64,000 nt of DNA from Synechococcus sp. CBW1004 (GCF_015840715.1 NZ_CP060397.1:1942686-2006685), one strand, 5' to 3'; shown: positions 53,050 through 63,167, numbered from the stretch's first letter. Program-made: numbers and translations. Notes: generated by a model from the letters alone, not told the origin.

Positions 53050-53931
53050 ATGCCCGAATCGGCCCCCACTCCCCCGCCCGGCGCCGGCTTGCCCGCCGCC
53101 GCCCACGGCTCGCAGGCGCCGCTGGCGATCGCCCTGCTCTCCGGCGGGCTGGATTCGGCCACCGCCGCCGCCCTGGCGATCGAGAGCGGTCACCGGGTGA
53201 TCGGCCTGTCGTTCGATTACGGGCAGCGCCATCGCCGCGAGCTGCAGGCCGCCGCCGCCGTGGCCCAGCACCTGGGGCTGCAGGAGCATCGGGTGCTGCA
53301 GGTGGACCTGGCCGCCTGGGGCGGCTCCTCGCTCACCGATGCCAGCCAGGCGCTGCCGGTGGATGGTGTGCACCCGGATGTCATCCCCAGCACCTATGTG
53401 CCCGGCCGCAACACGGTGTTCATCGCCCTGGCCCTCAGCCTGGCCGAGGCCACCGGCGCCCAGCGGCTGGTGCTCGGCGTCAACGCCGTCGACTATTCCG
53501 GCTATCCCGACTGCCGGCCTGACTATCTCGATGCCTTTCAGACCCTCGCCGATCTGGCCACCAAGGCCGGCCGCGAGGGCCGCGGCGTGCGGCTGTGGGC
53601 GCCGCTGGTGGAGTGGGACAAGCCCCACATCGTGCGGGAGGCCCTGCGCCTGGGCGTGCCGCTGGAGCACACCTGGAGCTGCTACGCCGGCGGCGACCAG
53701 CCCTGCGGCGTCTGCGACAGCTGCCGCATCCGCGACGCGGCGCTGATCGCCGTGGGCCGCACCGATCTGGCCGGGCTGTATCTGGACCGCCAGGCCGATC
53801 CGTCGACCCTGCGCGAATGCCAGCAGCCGCAGCAGCAACAGCCGTTGCAGCAGCAACAGCCGTCGCCACGAGACCAGCGCGGCGGCCGGCTCCCCGGGAG
53901 TGTCGGGGCGGAGACGGGATCGTCCTGGTGA
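53050..53931 (+). CDS. queC: 7-cyano-7-deazaguanine synthase
   Basis: 293 residues. It turns 7-carboxy-7-deazaguanine and ammonia into preQ0 at the cost of ATP. The PP-loop is [10 protein letters not shown] (31-40). Other marks are [29 protein letters not shown] and the zinc site [20 protein letters not shown]. The final 45 residues are a Gln-rich, then basic and disordered tail beyond the normal end of QueC. The start at 53050 adds a 22-residue Pro/Ala-rich leader. Its stop overlaps the pabB GTG by four bases. Confidence 0.95.
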   Translation: MPESAPTPPPGAGLPAAAHGSQAPLAIALLSGGLDSATAAALAIESGHRVIGLSFDYGQRHRRELQAAAAVAQHLGLQEHRVLQVDLAAWGGSSLTDASQALPVDGVHPDVIPSTYVPGRNTVFIALALSLAEATGAQRLVLGVNAVDYSGYPDCRPDYLDAFQTLADLATKAGREGRGVRLWAPLVEWDKPHIVREALRLGVPLEHTWSCYAGGDQPCGVCDSCRIRDAALIAVGRTDLAGLYLDRQADPSTLRECQQPQQQQPLQQQQPSPRDQRGGRLPGSVGAETGSSW

Positions 53932-55484
53932 GTGCTCTGATCCGGCGGGATCTGCCCTGGTGGGAGCCCACCGCCCTGGCCCGGGCGTTGGCGGCGCGCT
54001 TCGGGGCCGAGGGCCTGGTGCTGCTCGACGGCGATGGCGGCCCCCTGGGGCAGCGGGCCGTGCTGGGGGTGGATCCACTCGAGACCGTCTGCTGCCGCGG
54101 CCTGCCCGGGGATCCAGGTGCCACCGATCCGTTCGAGGCCCTGCGCGCCATGGGTGAGCGGGGCGGGCCCTGGCTGGGGTGGCTGGCCTACGAGGCAGCG
54201 GCCTGGCTGGAGCCGAGCGTGCCCTGGCGCGATCCGGAGATGGCCAGCCTCTGGGCGGTGCATCACGATCCGCTGATCCACTTCGATCGGGCCGATCGCC
54301 TCTGCTGGCTCGAGGGCCGCGATCCGCAGCGGCTGGAGGCGCTGGCGGCGGTGATCGCGGCCCTGCCGGTGCCCGGGCGCGGAGATCCCGCAGCCCCTGG
54401 CAGCGAGCCGCACGAGGCGGCTGAGCCCGGCGCCGCGGCGGAACGCGGTGCTGCCTTTCCGGTCAACGCCGCTGGCGTCATGCCGCCCGGTGCCGGCCGG
54501 GATGGGGCTGCTGCCGCTCCGGGCAAGGCTGCGAGCCTCCTTGGCGAGGACCGCGGTGCGGCTGGATTCGCCCGGCTTCGGGACGAGATCGGCGCGGCCG
54601 CCGCGCGGCCCGTGTCCCGCGCATCGCCGCCGCCGATTCCGCTCGAGGCCTGGCAGTGGCACACCAGCTCCGATACCTACGCCGCCCAGGTGGGTGCGCT
54701 GCTGGAGCGCATCGCGGCGGGGGATCTGTTCCAGGCCAACCTCACGGCCTGCTGCGAGACCTGGCTGGAGGCCCCTCCCGATCCTCTGGCCCTGTGGGAG
54801 CGCCTCAGCCGTGCCTGCCCGGCGCCCTTCGCCGGTGTGGCGATCGGCTCGGGCGGGGCTGCGGGAGACGCGGTGATCTCCGCCTCACCGGAGCGATTTC
54901 TGCAGCTCAGCCCCGGAGGCCTGGTGGAGACGCGGCCGATCAAGGGCACCCGCCCGCGCAGCGCCGAGGCGGAGCGCGATGCCGCCGCCGCCGCCGATCT
55001 GGTCTGCGATCCCAAGGACCGGGCCGAGAACGTGATGATCGTCGACCTGCTGCGCAACGACCTGGGGCGGGTGTGTGAGCCGGGCTCGATCACGGTGCCG
55101 CAGCTGGTGGGCCTGGAGAGCTACGCCCGGGTGCATCACCTCACCTCGGTGGTCACCGGTCAGCTCAGGCCGGATCGCGATCTGGTGGATCTGCTGCGCG
55201 CCTGCTGGCCGGGCGGCTCGATCAGCGGCGCTCCCAAGCTGCGCGCCTGCACCCGCCTGCATGGCCTTGAGCCGGTGCCGCGCGGGCCCTACTGCGGCTC
55301 GCTGTTCCACTGGGATGCCCGCGGCGGCTTCGACAGCAGCATCCTCATCCGCAGCGTCATGGCCCGGGGCCGTCGCCTGCGCGTGCATGCGGGAGGCGGC
55401 ATCGTCGCCGACTCCGACCCCGCCTCCGAGGCCGAGGAGATGGGCTGGAAGATCGGGCCGCTGCTGGAGGCCTTGAGCGGCTGA
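53928..55484 (+). CDS. pabB: Aminodeoxychorismate synthase component I
   Basis: 518 residues from a GTG overlapping queC. It aminates chorismate to 4-amino-4-deoxychorismate for folate synthesis. The chorismate-binding core includes [74 protein letters not shown] and [12 protein letters not shown]. An Ala/Gly-rich insertion of about 75 residues (around 150-225) separates the N-terminal part from the core. The PIKGTxxR motif with Lys marks PabB/TrpE-type enzymes. Its usual partner pabC lies 2.6 kb away, beyond a peptidase gene. Confidence 0.9.
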   Translation: MSALIRRDLPWWEPTALARALAARFGAEGLVLLDGDGGPLGQRAVLGVDPLETVCCRGLPGDPGATDPFEALRAMGERGGPWLGWLAYEAAAWLEPSVPWRDPEMASLWAVHHDPLIHFDRADRLCWLEGRDPQRLEALAAVIAALPVPGRGDPAAPGSEPHEAAEPGAAAERGAAFPVNAAGVMPPGAGRDGAAAAPGKAASLLGEDRGAAGFARLRDEIGAAAARPVSRASPPPIPLEAWQWHTSSDTYAAQVGALLERIAAGDLFQANLTACCETWLEAPPDPLALWERLSRACPAPFAGVAIGSGGAAGDAVISASPERFLQLSPGGLVETRPIKGTRPRSAEAERDAAAAADLVCDPKDRAENVMIVDLLRNDLGRVCEPGSITVPQLVGLESYARVHHLTSVVTGQLRPDRDLVDLLRACWPGGSISGAPKLRACTRLHGLEPVPRGPYCGSLFHWDARGGFDSSILIRSVMARGRRLRVHAGGGIVADSDPASEAEEMGWKIGPLLEALSG

Positions 55485-55717
55485 TCGCCGAGCTGCTGGG
55501 CCGGACCGCGTCGTCAGACGCAACACCCAGGCGACGGATGAATGCCATGGCATCAGCCATTGCAGCCGACACCACAGCGGCTCCACGGATCGATCCAAAG
55601 CCTCTCCTGCGCATGTGTCGACGCTCCCGGCAGTCATGCATCGGGATCCATTGGGCGCAACAGCGCAAGGATGACTGCCACGTTGACATGTCTGAACATC
55701 GAGATACCTTGGTAATC

Positions 55718-57778
55718 ATGAGAAAAGCAATCATGGGAAAACATGGTGTTCCTTCGGCGTCAATCATTCCAGTGCCATGCAGCGATCGACGCGCCCGATT
55801 CCTGGTCGGCGCTCTCAAGTTGATCTCAATAGCTGCCTGCTGCCTGGTCTCGAGTGCGGCCCCAGCAGTGGCGCAGACGAGGGTTGCCGAGCCAGTCGAT
55901 TTTGTCAAAGTCCGACAAGCCTCTCACCCTCAGATCTCGCCACAGGGAACGTTTGGTGCGTTCGTGTTGAACACCCCCAATCAGGAGCCATCACCGCGGT
56001 GGCTCTCCAGAAGAACGATCTGGATCAAAGCGCTGGATCAAGATCAGGAATGGAATCAGCCATTCACGGATCTTGCCGAATCCTGGTCGCCGGCCTGGTC
56101 GCCGGATGGACGGCGCATGGCCTTCCTGGCCAGGCGCACCAAGCGATCGGCAGAGCCAGGAGCTGCCGAGAGTGCTCAGATCTTCCTTGCGGATGCCGAC
56201 GGCTCAAACCCCACTCCGCTGACAACATTGCGCCATGGAGTCCAGGCCTTTCGCTGGGCACCTGACAGCCAGACCATCGCCTTCATCGCCCTGGCTGAGC
56301 AGGAGGGAGGCGCCGAGGTGTCCGGTGCAGGGACGCCCACACTGTTTAGCGTGAACGTCCACAGGAAATTGGCCAGACCAGCGCTCAAAGATGGTGAACA
56401 CCTCATTGACTTTTCATGGGGCCCCGATGCATCCACACTTGCAGTTCTAAGGAATACGGCAACAGGTCATGAGGGTTGGTTTGCCAAGAAATCACTGTCT
56501 CTTGTCGACATCGCGTCACAACGCGCCATCAAGGATTTCACCGTCGACACGGGCTTCAGCACTCTGATTCGGTGGTCTCCAGACGGACAACATGTCTTGT
56601 TCTTCGGGCCATCAGCCACCAGGGCATCTGTTGTTCCCATGCTGCTTAACGTCAAGGCCGGCACGGTCAAAGCCCTGCCAATGAGCCAGAGCGGCGACAT
56701 TCTTGAGGTGGAATGGGCCCCGGATTCAACCTCGCTGAGAACCAAGATTCTAGATGGAAATAATGGGATGATTGCGTCCATCGATATCAAGTCAGGCGCC
56801 ACCACCTTGCTCGCGAGGGCTTCGGTGGACTGGAATTCAGAATCGCCAACATTCAGAACATTCAGCTTCAGCGATCAGGGCGACTTTCTTTATCTTAAAG
56901 AGGCACCCACGTCTCCGGCGGATCTCTGGCTCCGTCGATCGGGAGAGGGGCGGAAGCTGACAGCGCTCAATCCAGAGATACAAGATCTCAGGTTGTCTCC
57001 GATCGAAGAGGTGACATGGCGGAACAAGGATGACAACGAAGTGATCCATGGAATGCTGATCAAGCCAGGCGAGAAGACTTCCAGAGCGCCCTTGCCGCTG
57101 ATCACGCTGATCCATGGCGGTCCCTATTGGGCCTGGTGGAATGGCTGGCAGGAGGGTTACATCGGCTGGGGACAGTTTCTGGCTTCCCACGGTTACGCGG
57201 TCTTTCTGCCAAACCCAAGAGGATCGAGAGGCGGTGGGACCGAATATGCGGACGCAATTGTTGGCGATTTAGGGGGAGTTGACTATGTCGACATCATGAG
57301 CGGAATCGATGCACTGATTTCGTCTGGAATAGCCGATCCCGAGCGCCTTGGTATTGGCGGTTTCAGTTATGGGGGATTCATGACTCCATGGGCCATCACG
57401 CAAACGAGTCGTTTCAAGGTCGCTGTCGCGGGAGGAGTTGTAGCGAACTGGAAAACATTCTGGAACACAACGATCATACCCGGAATGTTTACGACGCTCC
57501 TGAAGGGAACTCCCCAGGAGAACCCAGGGCTCTATGCCGAGCGATCGCCAGTGAATCAAGCCCAGCATGCGTCAACGCCAACTCTGATCTACCAAGGCAC
57601 TGCCGACCTGCAAACGCCAGTCGGGCAGGCCCGGGAGCTGTATGCAGCGCTGAAAAAGAACAAGGTTCCAACCGAACTCATACTCTTCGAAGGAGAAGGT
57701 CACTACTTCGAAGATCGAAATAACACGGTCAAGCTGATGGAGAGCGTCCTGCAGTGGTTTGATCGGTATTTGAAATAG
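55718..57778 (+). CDS. S9-family prolyl oligopeptidase-like peptidase
   Basis: 686 residues from this ATG. A signal peptide is likely (LVGALKLISIAACCLVSSAA, cleavage near AVAQ), so the enzyme should be exported. A WD40-like beta-propeller follows (SWSPAWSPDGRRMAFLARRT, AFRWAPDSQTIAFIALAEQE). The alpha/beta-hydrolase domain has the nucleophile in IGGFSYGGFMTPW, Asp in GTADLQTPVGQA and His in EGEGHYFED. It cleaves short peptides. Codon use and base composition are more AT-rich than pabB and pabC on either side, which suggests acquisition by transfer. Starts at 55688 or 55733 are also possible. Confidence 0.9.
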   Translation: MRKAIMGKHGVPSASIIPVPCSDRRARFLVGALKLISIAACCLVSSAAPAVAQTRVAEPVDFVKVRQASHPQISPQGTFGAFVLNTPNQEPSPRWLSRRTIWIKALDQDQEWNQPFTDLAESWSPAWSPDGRRMAFLARRTKRSAEPGAAESAQIFLADADGSNPTPLTTLRHGVQAFRWAPDSQTIAFIALAEQEGGAEVSGAGTPTLFSVNVHRKLARPALKDGEHLIDFSWGPDASTLAVLRNTATGHEGWFAKKSLSLVDIASQRAIKDFTVDTGFSTLIRWSPDGQHVLFFGPSATRASVVPMLLNVKAGTVKALPMSQSGDILEVEWAPDSTSLRTKILDGNNGMIASIDIKSGATTLLARASVDWNSESPTFRTFSFSDQGDFLYLKEAPTSPADLWLRRSGEGRKLTALNPEIQDLRLSPIEEVTWRNKDDNEVIHGMLIKPGEKTSRAPLPLITLIHGGPYWAWWNGWQEGYIGWGQFLASHGYAVFLPNPRGSRGGGTEYADAIVGDLGGVDYVDIMSGIDALISSGIADPERLGIGGFSYGGFMTPWAITQTSRFKVAVAGGVVANWKTFWNTTIIPGMFTTLLKGTPQENPGLYAERSPVNQAQHASTPTLIYQGTADLQTPVGQARELYAALKKNKVPTELILFEGEGHYFEDRNNTVKLMESVLQWFDRYLK

Positions 57779-58048
57779 CTGCTGCTCGCAGCTTGGCGGG
57801 AGGAAGCGGCGAGGATCGTTCTGGCCCGCATCGATGATGTGAGCGGCTGGCAGGTCTCGACCTGGTCATCGACCATGGCCAGCCTGCCCAATCAGACCGT
57901 TGGGCCGCCTTACCGGATCATGGCTGCCGCTGCCGCATGCTGACGGAGTCAGTGACCTGTCCATGGCATCCATCGGTGTCGGCTCCAGTTCCCAGGCCGA
58001 GCTCCATCAGCCGGGCTGGACGCTTCATTCCCCGCAGGAGACTCGGGC

Positions 58049-58897
58049 ATGAGCCCATCACCGCCACAGCACAACAGAGCCATCGCCTGGGTCGATGGCC
58101 GCTGGGGCGCTCCGGCGGAGCTCAGCGTCCCTCTGACTGACCGCGGTCTGCAGCTGGCCGATGGCCTGTTCGAGACCGTGCTGGTGGAAACGGGGCGCCC
58201 CCAGCTGCTGGAGGAGCACCTGCTGCGCTGGCGCCAGGGCGCCGCCCTGCTGGGGCTGGCCGATCCGCCCGATCAGCTCTGGCTCACCCCGCTGATTGCA
58301 GAGGCCATCGCGCGGGCAGGCCTGGCCCACGCGGGCAGCGGAGCTCTGCGGCTCACCTGGACCCGCGGAGACAGTGACGGCCGGGGCATCGAGCTGCCCG
58401 CCGATGGCCGTGCTGCCCGCCATCGCTTCTGGCTGCAGCTCACTGCGATCACCCCCGCCTTCGACCCCTGCACGGTGATCATCAGTCGCCACGAGCGGCG
58501 CAACGCCGAGAGCCGCCTCAGCCGATGCAAGACCCTCGCCTATGGCCAGGCCATTCAGGCCCGCCAGGAAGCCCGCCAGGCCGGGGCCGAGGAGGCGCTG
58601 CTGCTCAGCACCAATGGCAGCCTCTGTTGCGGCACCACCGCCAACCTGCTGGTCCGCCGCCAGGGCCACTGGCTGACGCCACCCCTGACCAGCGGCTGTC
58701 TGCCCGGTGTGATGCGCGGCCGTGCCCTGGAGCTGGGCCTGGTGGCAGAAGCCCGGCTGGAGGCCACGCCCCAGCCCGGCGATCGCTGGCTGCTGCTCAA
58801 CAGCCTGGGCTGCCGCCCGATCCGTTCCGGCGACGGCCTCCTCCTTCAGGCGATGACGCCTGCGGACGCGGAACGGTTCTGGCGCGCGTTGCTCTGA
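58049..58897 (+). CDS. pabC: Aminodeoxychorismate lyase (class IV PLP enzyme)
   Basis: 282 residues of the branched-chain aminotransferase fold class. It splits aminodeoxychorismate to p-aminobenzoate and pyruvate. Motifs: VPLTDRGLQLADGLFETVLV, then ESRLSRCKTLAYGQAIQARQ with the PLP lysine in KTLAY, EALLLSTNGSLCCGTTANLL, and PGVMRGRALELG. The context with pabB favours PabC over a D-amino acid or branched-chain aminotransferase. The ATG at 58049 is supported by the normal N-terminal strand (AIAWVDGRWG). Confidence 0.88.
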   Translation: MSPSPPQHNRAIAWVDGRWGAPAELSVPLTDRGLQLADGLFETVLVETGRPQLLEEHLLRWRQGAALLGLADPPDQLWLTPLIAEAIARAGLAHAGSGALRLTWTRGDSDGRGIELPADGRAARHRFWLQLTAITPAFDPCTVIISRHERRNAESRLSRCKTLAYGQAIQARQEARQAGAEEALLLSTNGSLCCGTTANLLVRRQGHWLTPPLTSGCLPGVMRGRALELGLVAEARLEATPQPGDRWLLLNSLGCRPIRSGDGLLLQAMTPADAERFWRALL

Positions 58898-58928
58898 GAT
58901 GTTCCGCCAGTCGGGGCCGACGCGATGC

Positions 58929-58965
58929 AAAAAAAGCCCCCGTGGCCGGAGGGGCCTGCGGGGGC
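58929..58965 (-). terminator. Intrinsic terminator of the secreted-protein gene
   Basis: On the minus strand GCCCCCG (58965-58959) pairs with CGGGGGC (58942-58936), and seven T residues follow (58935-58929). It lies 40 bp past the stop of the gene at 59005-59502. It may also act against read-through from pabC. Confidence 0.8.
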
Positions 58966-59004
58966 AGCGGCATCAGGATCAGCGTCAGGCGCCCGGCGCT
59001 GGGC

Positions 59005-59502
59005 TCAGTTGCAGCCCTGCACCGAGATGCGGTAGGTGAAGCCGGTGGCGGCCATGTTGCTACTGGCACCCACCTTGAAGTTCACCTGGCTCACCGTCTT
59101 GCCGGGCACCGCCGAGGCATCCCACTGGCGACCGGTGCCCATCTGGGGAGCGAAGTTCTCGTTGATCACCTGCAGGTTGGAGCCATCGGTGAACTTGAGA
59201 TAGCCCTGGATCGGATAGGTGGCGCTCACCGACGAATCGGCGGTGAAGAAGAACTTGAAGAAGCTGTAGGGCTGGGTGACGTAGAAGTCGGTGTTCCAGT
59301 TGGGACGGCCCAGCGGATTGCCGGGGCTGATCGTCTTGGTGACAATGTTGGTGGTGCCATTGCCGCCCACCGGGGAGAGGAACTGGCAGGTCTGGGCGCG
59401 GGCCGGCAGGCTGCTCAGGCCCGCCAGCCCGCAGGCCAGCAGCGACAGGGGCAGCAGGCGGGTGCGACGGGGCGCGTGGGGGCTGGGAGTGGGGCGGGTC
59501 AT
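59005..59502 (-). CDS. Secreted beta-rich protein, paralogue 1
   Basis: 165 residues. A signal peptide (LLPLSLLACGLAGLSSLPAR, cleavage near ARAQ) precedes a small beta-rich domain with one Cys near each end (TCQFLSPVGG and SVQGCN), probably joined by a disulfide. It is over 60% identical by eye to the protein encoded 70 bp upstream (FYVTQPYSFFKFFFTADSSV, ATYPIQGYLKFTDGSNLQVI). Unrecognised function; extracellular or periplasmic. Confidence 0.75.
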   Translation of the reverse strand: MTRPTPSPHAPRRTRLLPLSLLACGLAGLSSLPARAQTCQFLSPVGGNGTTNIVTKTISPGNPLGRPNWNTDFYVTQPYSFFKFFFTADSSVSATYPIQGYLKFTDGSNLQVINENFAPQMGTGRQWDASAVPGKTVSQVNFKVGASSNMAATGFTYRISVQGCN

Positions 59503-59572
59503 GGGGTCCGAGAATCAGCCTCCAGCATCTCAGCCAGGCTGGCGGGGGTCGTCAACAAGCGGTCTCGAGGGC

Positions 59573-60112
59573 TCATTTGCAGCCCTGCACCGAGATGCGG
59601 TAGGTGAAGCCTGTGGCGGCCATGTTGTCGGTGGCTCCCACCTTGATGTTCACCTGGTTCACCATCTTGCCGGGATAGCCGGCGACGCGGATCGAGCCGC
59701 CGGTGCCGGGGGTGGGGGTGAAGTTGCTGTTGTAGACCTGCAGGTTCGAACCGTCACTGAACTTCAGATAGGACTGGATCGGATAGGTGGCGCTCACCGA
59801 GGAGTTGGCCGTGAAGAACAGCTTGAAATAGCGGTACTGCTGGGTGACGTAGAAGTCGGTGTTCCAGTTCGGCCGGCCGAAGGGCAGGGGATTGCCGGGG
59901 CTGACCGTCTTGGTGACGATCGGCGTCACGCCGTTGCCGCCCACCGGGTTGAGGAAGGTGCAGGTCTCCGCCAAGGCCGGCACGGGGCTGAGGCTGATCA
60001 GGCCGCAGGTGAGCAGCGCCAGGGGCGGCAGCCGGCGGTGCCGGGCGGTTGCGGCGGGGCGCTCAGGGTGAGTCAGGCGCATCGCGGAAACGGGTAAGCG
60101 TGGCTCTGTCAT
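59573..60112 (-). CDS. Secreted beta-rich protein, paralogue 2
   Basis: 179 residues. A signal peptide (LLTCGLISLSPVPALAETC with A-x-A) leads to TCTFLNPVGGNGVTPIVTKT, FYVTQQYRYFKLFFTANSSV, YPIQSYLKFSDGSNLQVYNS and a final FTYRISVQGCK. It forms a tandem pair with paralogue 1. The conserved NTDFYVTQ and GFTYRISVQGC segments suggest a shared fold with a terminal disulfide. The two are probably transcribed together from upstream of 60112. Confidence 0.75.
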   Translation of the reverse strand: MTEPRLPVSAMRLTHPERPAATARHRRLPPLALLTCGLISLSPVPALAETCTFLNPVGGNGVTPIVTKTVSPGNPLPFGRPNWNTDFYVTQQYRYFKLFFTANSSVSATYPIQSYLKFSDGSNLQVYNSNFTPTPGTGGSIRVAGYPGKMVNQVNIKVGATDNMAATGFTYRISVQGCK

Positions 60113-60294
60113 TTCAGCGATCCCGGCGGATGCGGGCCACGGTCGGGAGCCGGCTGTCGGTGGTGCTGCCAGGGGCTGTGACGTCGCCCCAGGCGGTGGC
60201 GCCGGGGTGGCGTGGGCCCGGTCCGGCCCGCCAGGGACCGCTCCTCGTCGGGGTGGTCAGGCAATGGCGCACTCGCCTCCGGCCCCGGCGCGCT

Positions 60295-61053
60295 TCAGAC
60301 GCTGAGGAAGCGCTGCAGCATCTCGCCGCTGAGATCGGCCGTGGCGCCACTGGCGACCACGCCTCCCTTCTGCATCGCGTAATACCAGTCGGACTGGCGC
60401 ACGAAGCTGGCGTGGTGCTCCACCAGCAGCACGCCGATCGAGGTTTCGCGCAGGATGCGCGCCACGGCCCGCTGGATGTCAAGCACCACCGAGGGCTGGA
60501 TGCCTTCGGTGGGTTCATCGAGCAGCAGCAGCCGCGGCTTGCCGAGCAGGGCCCGGGCGATCGCCAGCTGTTGCTGCTGGCCGCCGGAGAGGTCGCCGCC
60601 GCGCCGGGCCAGGAACTTCTCGAGGATCGGGAACAGCTCGAATACCAGCGGATCGATGTGGCGGTGGCGGCTGATGCCGCCCGGCCTTGCCTCCAGGCCC
60701 AGCAGCAGGTTCTCCTTCACCGTCAGCTGGGGGATGATCTCGCGGCCCTGGGGCACATAGCCGACGCCGGCGAGGGCGCGGCGGTGGGGCGGCAGGGCTG
60801 AGAGCTCCTGGCCGTCGAGGCTGATGCTGCCGCTGCGCTGGCGCAGCAGGCCGATGATCGTCTTGAGCAGGGTGGTCTTGCCGACACCGTTGAGGCCGAT
60901 CAGACAGGCCATCTGACCGGGCGCGATCGAGAGATCGACGTTGCGCAGGATGTGGCTCTCGCCGTAGTAGACGTTCAGATCGCGGATGGTCAGCAGGTGG
61001 CCGTTCTCCCCGGCAGGGGGGTGGACGGTGCGGGCTGGGGCGGTGGTGCTCAT
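60295..61053 (-). CDS. urtE: Urea ABC transporter ATP-binding protein UrtE
   Basis: 252 residues of the LivF-like ATPase type. Walker A LIGLNGVGKTTLLKT, signature LSGGQQQQLAIARALL, Walker B LLLDEPTEGIQPSVV and H-loop LVEHHASFV. The last gene of the urt set on the minus strand; 153 bp separate it from urtD. It powers high-affinity urea uptake together with UrtD. Confidence 0.93.
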   Translation of the reverse strand: MSTTAPARTVHPPAGENGHLLTIRDLNVYYGESHILRNVDLSIAPGQMACLIGLNGVGKTTLLKTIIGLLRQRSGSISLDGQELSALPPHRRALAGVGYVPQGREIIPQLTVKENLLLGLEARPGGISRHRHIDPLVFELFPILEKFLARRGGDLSGGQQQQLAIARALLGKPRLLLLDEPTEGIQPSVVLDIQRAVARILRETSIGVLLVEHHASFVRQSDWYYAMQKGGVVASGATADLSGEMLQRFLSV

Positions 61054-61206
61054 CGCGGGCTCCTGATCGTGGTCTCCATGTCCATGCGTCCTGATGGCTG
61101 TGATCGCTGGGTCATGCCGGGTGGGGTGTGGTCCCCCTCAGCCGCTGGGTCCGGGCCCAGCGGTCCTGATCGGCGCAGGGGTGGTGGCTGATGCCTGGGG
61201 AGATGC

Positions 61207-61974
61207 TCATGGCGAGCTGCCGGCCGCGTGCTCCTCATCCGGAGCGCCCAGGTAGACCTCGATCACGCGCGGATCGCTCTGCACCTGCGCCATGTCTCCC
61301 TCGCAGAGCACATGGCCCTCGTGAAGCACGGTGACCGGGCAGTTGAGGTTGCGGATGAAGTCCATGTCGTGCTCGATCACCAGCACTGTGTGATCACCCG
61401 CCAGGCTGCGCAGCAGGGCGCCGGTGCGTTCGGTCTCCTCATCGGAGAGGCCTGCCACCGGTTCATCCACCAGCAGCAGATCGGGATCCTGGGCGAGCAG
61501 CATGGCGATCTCCAGCCACTGCTTCTGACCGTGCGAAAGACTGCCGGCCAGCTGGTCGGCATGGGCCTCGAGGCCCACCACCGCCAGCAGTTGCTGCACC
61601 CGATCCCGCTGGGCGGGGCTGAGCTTGCCGAACAGCAGGGTGAAGGGCGAATGGCTGCCCTTGACGGCCAGCTCCAGATTGCGGCGTGGCGTCAGGTTCT
61701 GGTAGACGCGCGGCGTCTGGAACTTGCGTCCGATGCCGAGACGGGCGATCTGGTGTTCGCTGCGGCCCACCAGCGAGCGGCCGCGAAAGCGCACGTCGCC
61801 CTTGGTGGGTTTCACCTTGCCGGTGATCACATCAAGGAAGGTGGTCTTGCCGGCGCCGTTGGGGCCGATCACCGCCCGCAGCTCACCGGGGGTGAGCCTG
61901 AGGTTGAGGTCGTTGAGGGCCCAGAAGCCGTCAAAGCTGACGCTCACGCCCTCCAGCTCGAGCAGGCTGCTCAT
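61207..61974 (-). CDS. urtD: Urea ABC transporter ATP-binding protein UrtD
   Basis: 255 residues of the LivG-like type. Walker A VIGPNGAGKTTFLDVI, LGIGRKFQTPRVYQNLT typical of UrtD, signature LSHGQKQWLEIAMLLAQ, Walker B LLLVDEPVAGLSDEE. It overlaps urtC by four bases. Confidence 0.94.
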   Translation of the reverse strand: MSSLLELEGVSVSFDGFWALNDLNLRLTPGELRAVIGPNGAGKTTFLDVITGKVKPTKGDVRFRGRSLVGRSEHQIARLGIGRKFQTPRVYQNLTPRRNLELAVKGSHSPFTLLFGKLSPAQRDRVQQLLAVVGLEAHADQLAGSLSHGQKQWLEIAMLLAQDPDLLLVDEPVAGLSDEETERTGALLRSLAGDHTVLVIEHDMDFIRNLNCPVTVLHEGHVLCEGDMAQVQSDPRVIEVYLGAPDEEHAAGSSP

Positions 61975-63164
61975 GGGGTGCCTCCGTGGTCAGGGGTGGT
62001 CGGCGCAGCCTCGTGGCCGCGGCCTTCTAGCAGACGCTTCTCGGCCTGCACTGCCGGATCGAGATCGAGTTCCGGATAGGTGGGCGCCAGCGGCGGCCAG
62101 CCGACCATCGCCTGGATGTGGCGCGGTCCTCCCTGAAGCCACCAGCCCACGACGCCATCGGGCAGGGCGGTGACCACCAGCAGGAACAGACCCCCCTGGA
62201 TGAACAGCCAGGTTTCGGGAAGCTGCTCGCTGATCAGGCTCTTGGCATAGTTGATCAGCACGGCGCCCAGCACGGCTCCGATCAGGGTGCCTCGACCGCC
62301 GACCGCCACCCAGATCACCATCTCGATCGAGAAGGGCACCGCCATGTACTGGGGGCTGACGATGCCGGACTGCACGGTGTAGAGGGCGCCGCTGATGCCC
62401 GACAGGGCACCGGCCACCGTGAACACCAGGGTCTTGTAGGCGGTGGGGTTGTAGCCCGTGAAGCGCAGCCGCGGTTCGTCATCGCGCACGGCGACCAGCG
62501 CATCACCGAAGCGGCCGCGGGTGAGCCAGCGGCATAGGAACCAGGCGCCGATCACCACCAGCACCGTCAGCCAGAAGAGGCTGCGCTGCATCGCATCACT
62601 GCCCACCAGCTCGCCGAAGATGCGGGCGGTGTCGGTCTTGAGACCGTTGGTGCCGTTGATCAGCTTCTGCTGGCCGTTGAAGAAGTTGAAGAACACCAGC
62701 AGGGCCGCCTGGGTGAGGATCGAGAAGTAGACCCCCTTGATGCGGTTGCGGAAGACCAGGAAGCCGAGCACGCCGGCGACCAGCGCCGGAATCACCCAGA
62801 TGGCGAAGAAGGTGAGCAGCGGTGAATTGAACGGCTGCCAGAAGGCCGGCAGTTCCTTGACGCCGTAGAGGCTGAAGAACTCGGGGAGCTGGCCCGGTTC
62901 CAAGGAATTCAGCGACAGATGCATGCCGATGGCATAGCCGCCCAGGGCGAAGAAGATGCCCTGGCCGAGGCTGAGCAGCCCCGTGTAGCCCCAGATCAGA
63001 TCCACCCCCAGGGCCACGATGCCCAGGGAGAGGAAGCGGCCCAGCAGGTTCAGCCGGAAGGGGGGGATCAGGAAGGGGACGATCAGCGCCGCCGCCACGA
63101 TCAGGATCCAGGGCCAGACGCGCCGCAGGAAACCGGTGGGGCTCACTGAGGAGGAAACCGTCAT
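61971..63164 (-). CDS. urtC: Urea ABC transporter permease UrtC
   Basis: 397 residues with about ten membrane segments, LivM-like. Typical stretches are LGVDLIWGYTGLLSLGQGIF, FALGGYAIGMHLSL, LITQAALLVFFNFFNGQQKL-type segment and ALSGISGALYTVQSGIVSPQ, VAVGGRGTLIGAVLGAVLIN. The long soluble insertion near residues 80-110 (LPEFFSLYGVKELPAFWQPF) and the C-terminal tail LAPTYPELDLD are features of cyanobacterial UrtC. Co-transcribed with urtB, whose stop is three bases upstream. Confidence 0.94.
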   Translation of the reverse strand: MTVSSSVSPTGFLRRVWPWILIVAAALIVPFLIPPFRLNLLGRFLSLGIVALGVDLIWGYTGLLSLGQGIFFALGGYAIGMHLSLNSLEPGQLPEFFSLYGVKELPAFWQPFNSPLLTFFAIWVIPALVAGVLGFLVFRNRIKGVYFSILTQAALLVFFNFFNGQQKLINGTNGLKTDTARIFGELVGSDAMQRSLFWLTVLVVIGAWFLCRWLTRGRFGDALVAVRDDEPRLRFTGYNPTAYKTLVFTVAGALSGISGALYTVQSGIVSPQYMAVPFSIEMVIWVAVGGRGTLIGAVLGAVLINYAKSLISEQLPETWLFIQGGLFLLVVTALPDGVVGWWLQGGPRHIQAMVGWPPLAPTYPELDLDPAVQAEKRLLEGRGHEAAPTTPDHGGTP

Positions 63165-63167
63165 GGT

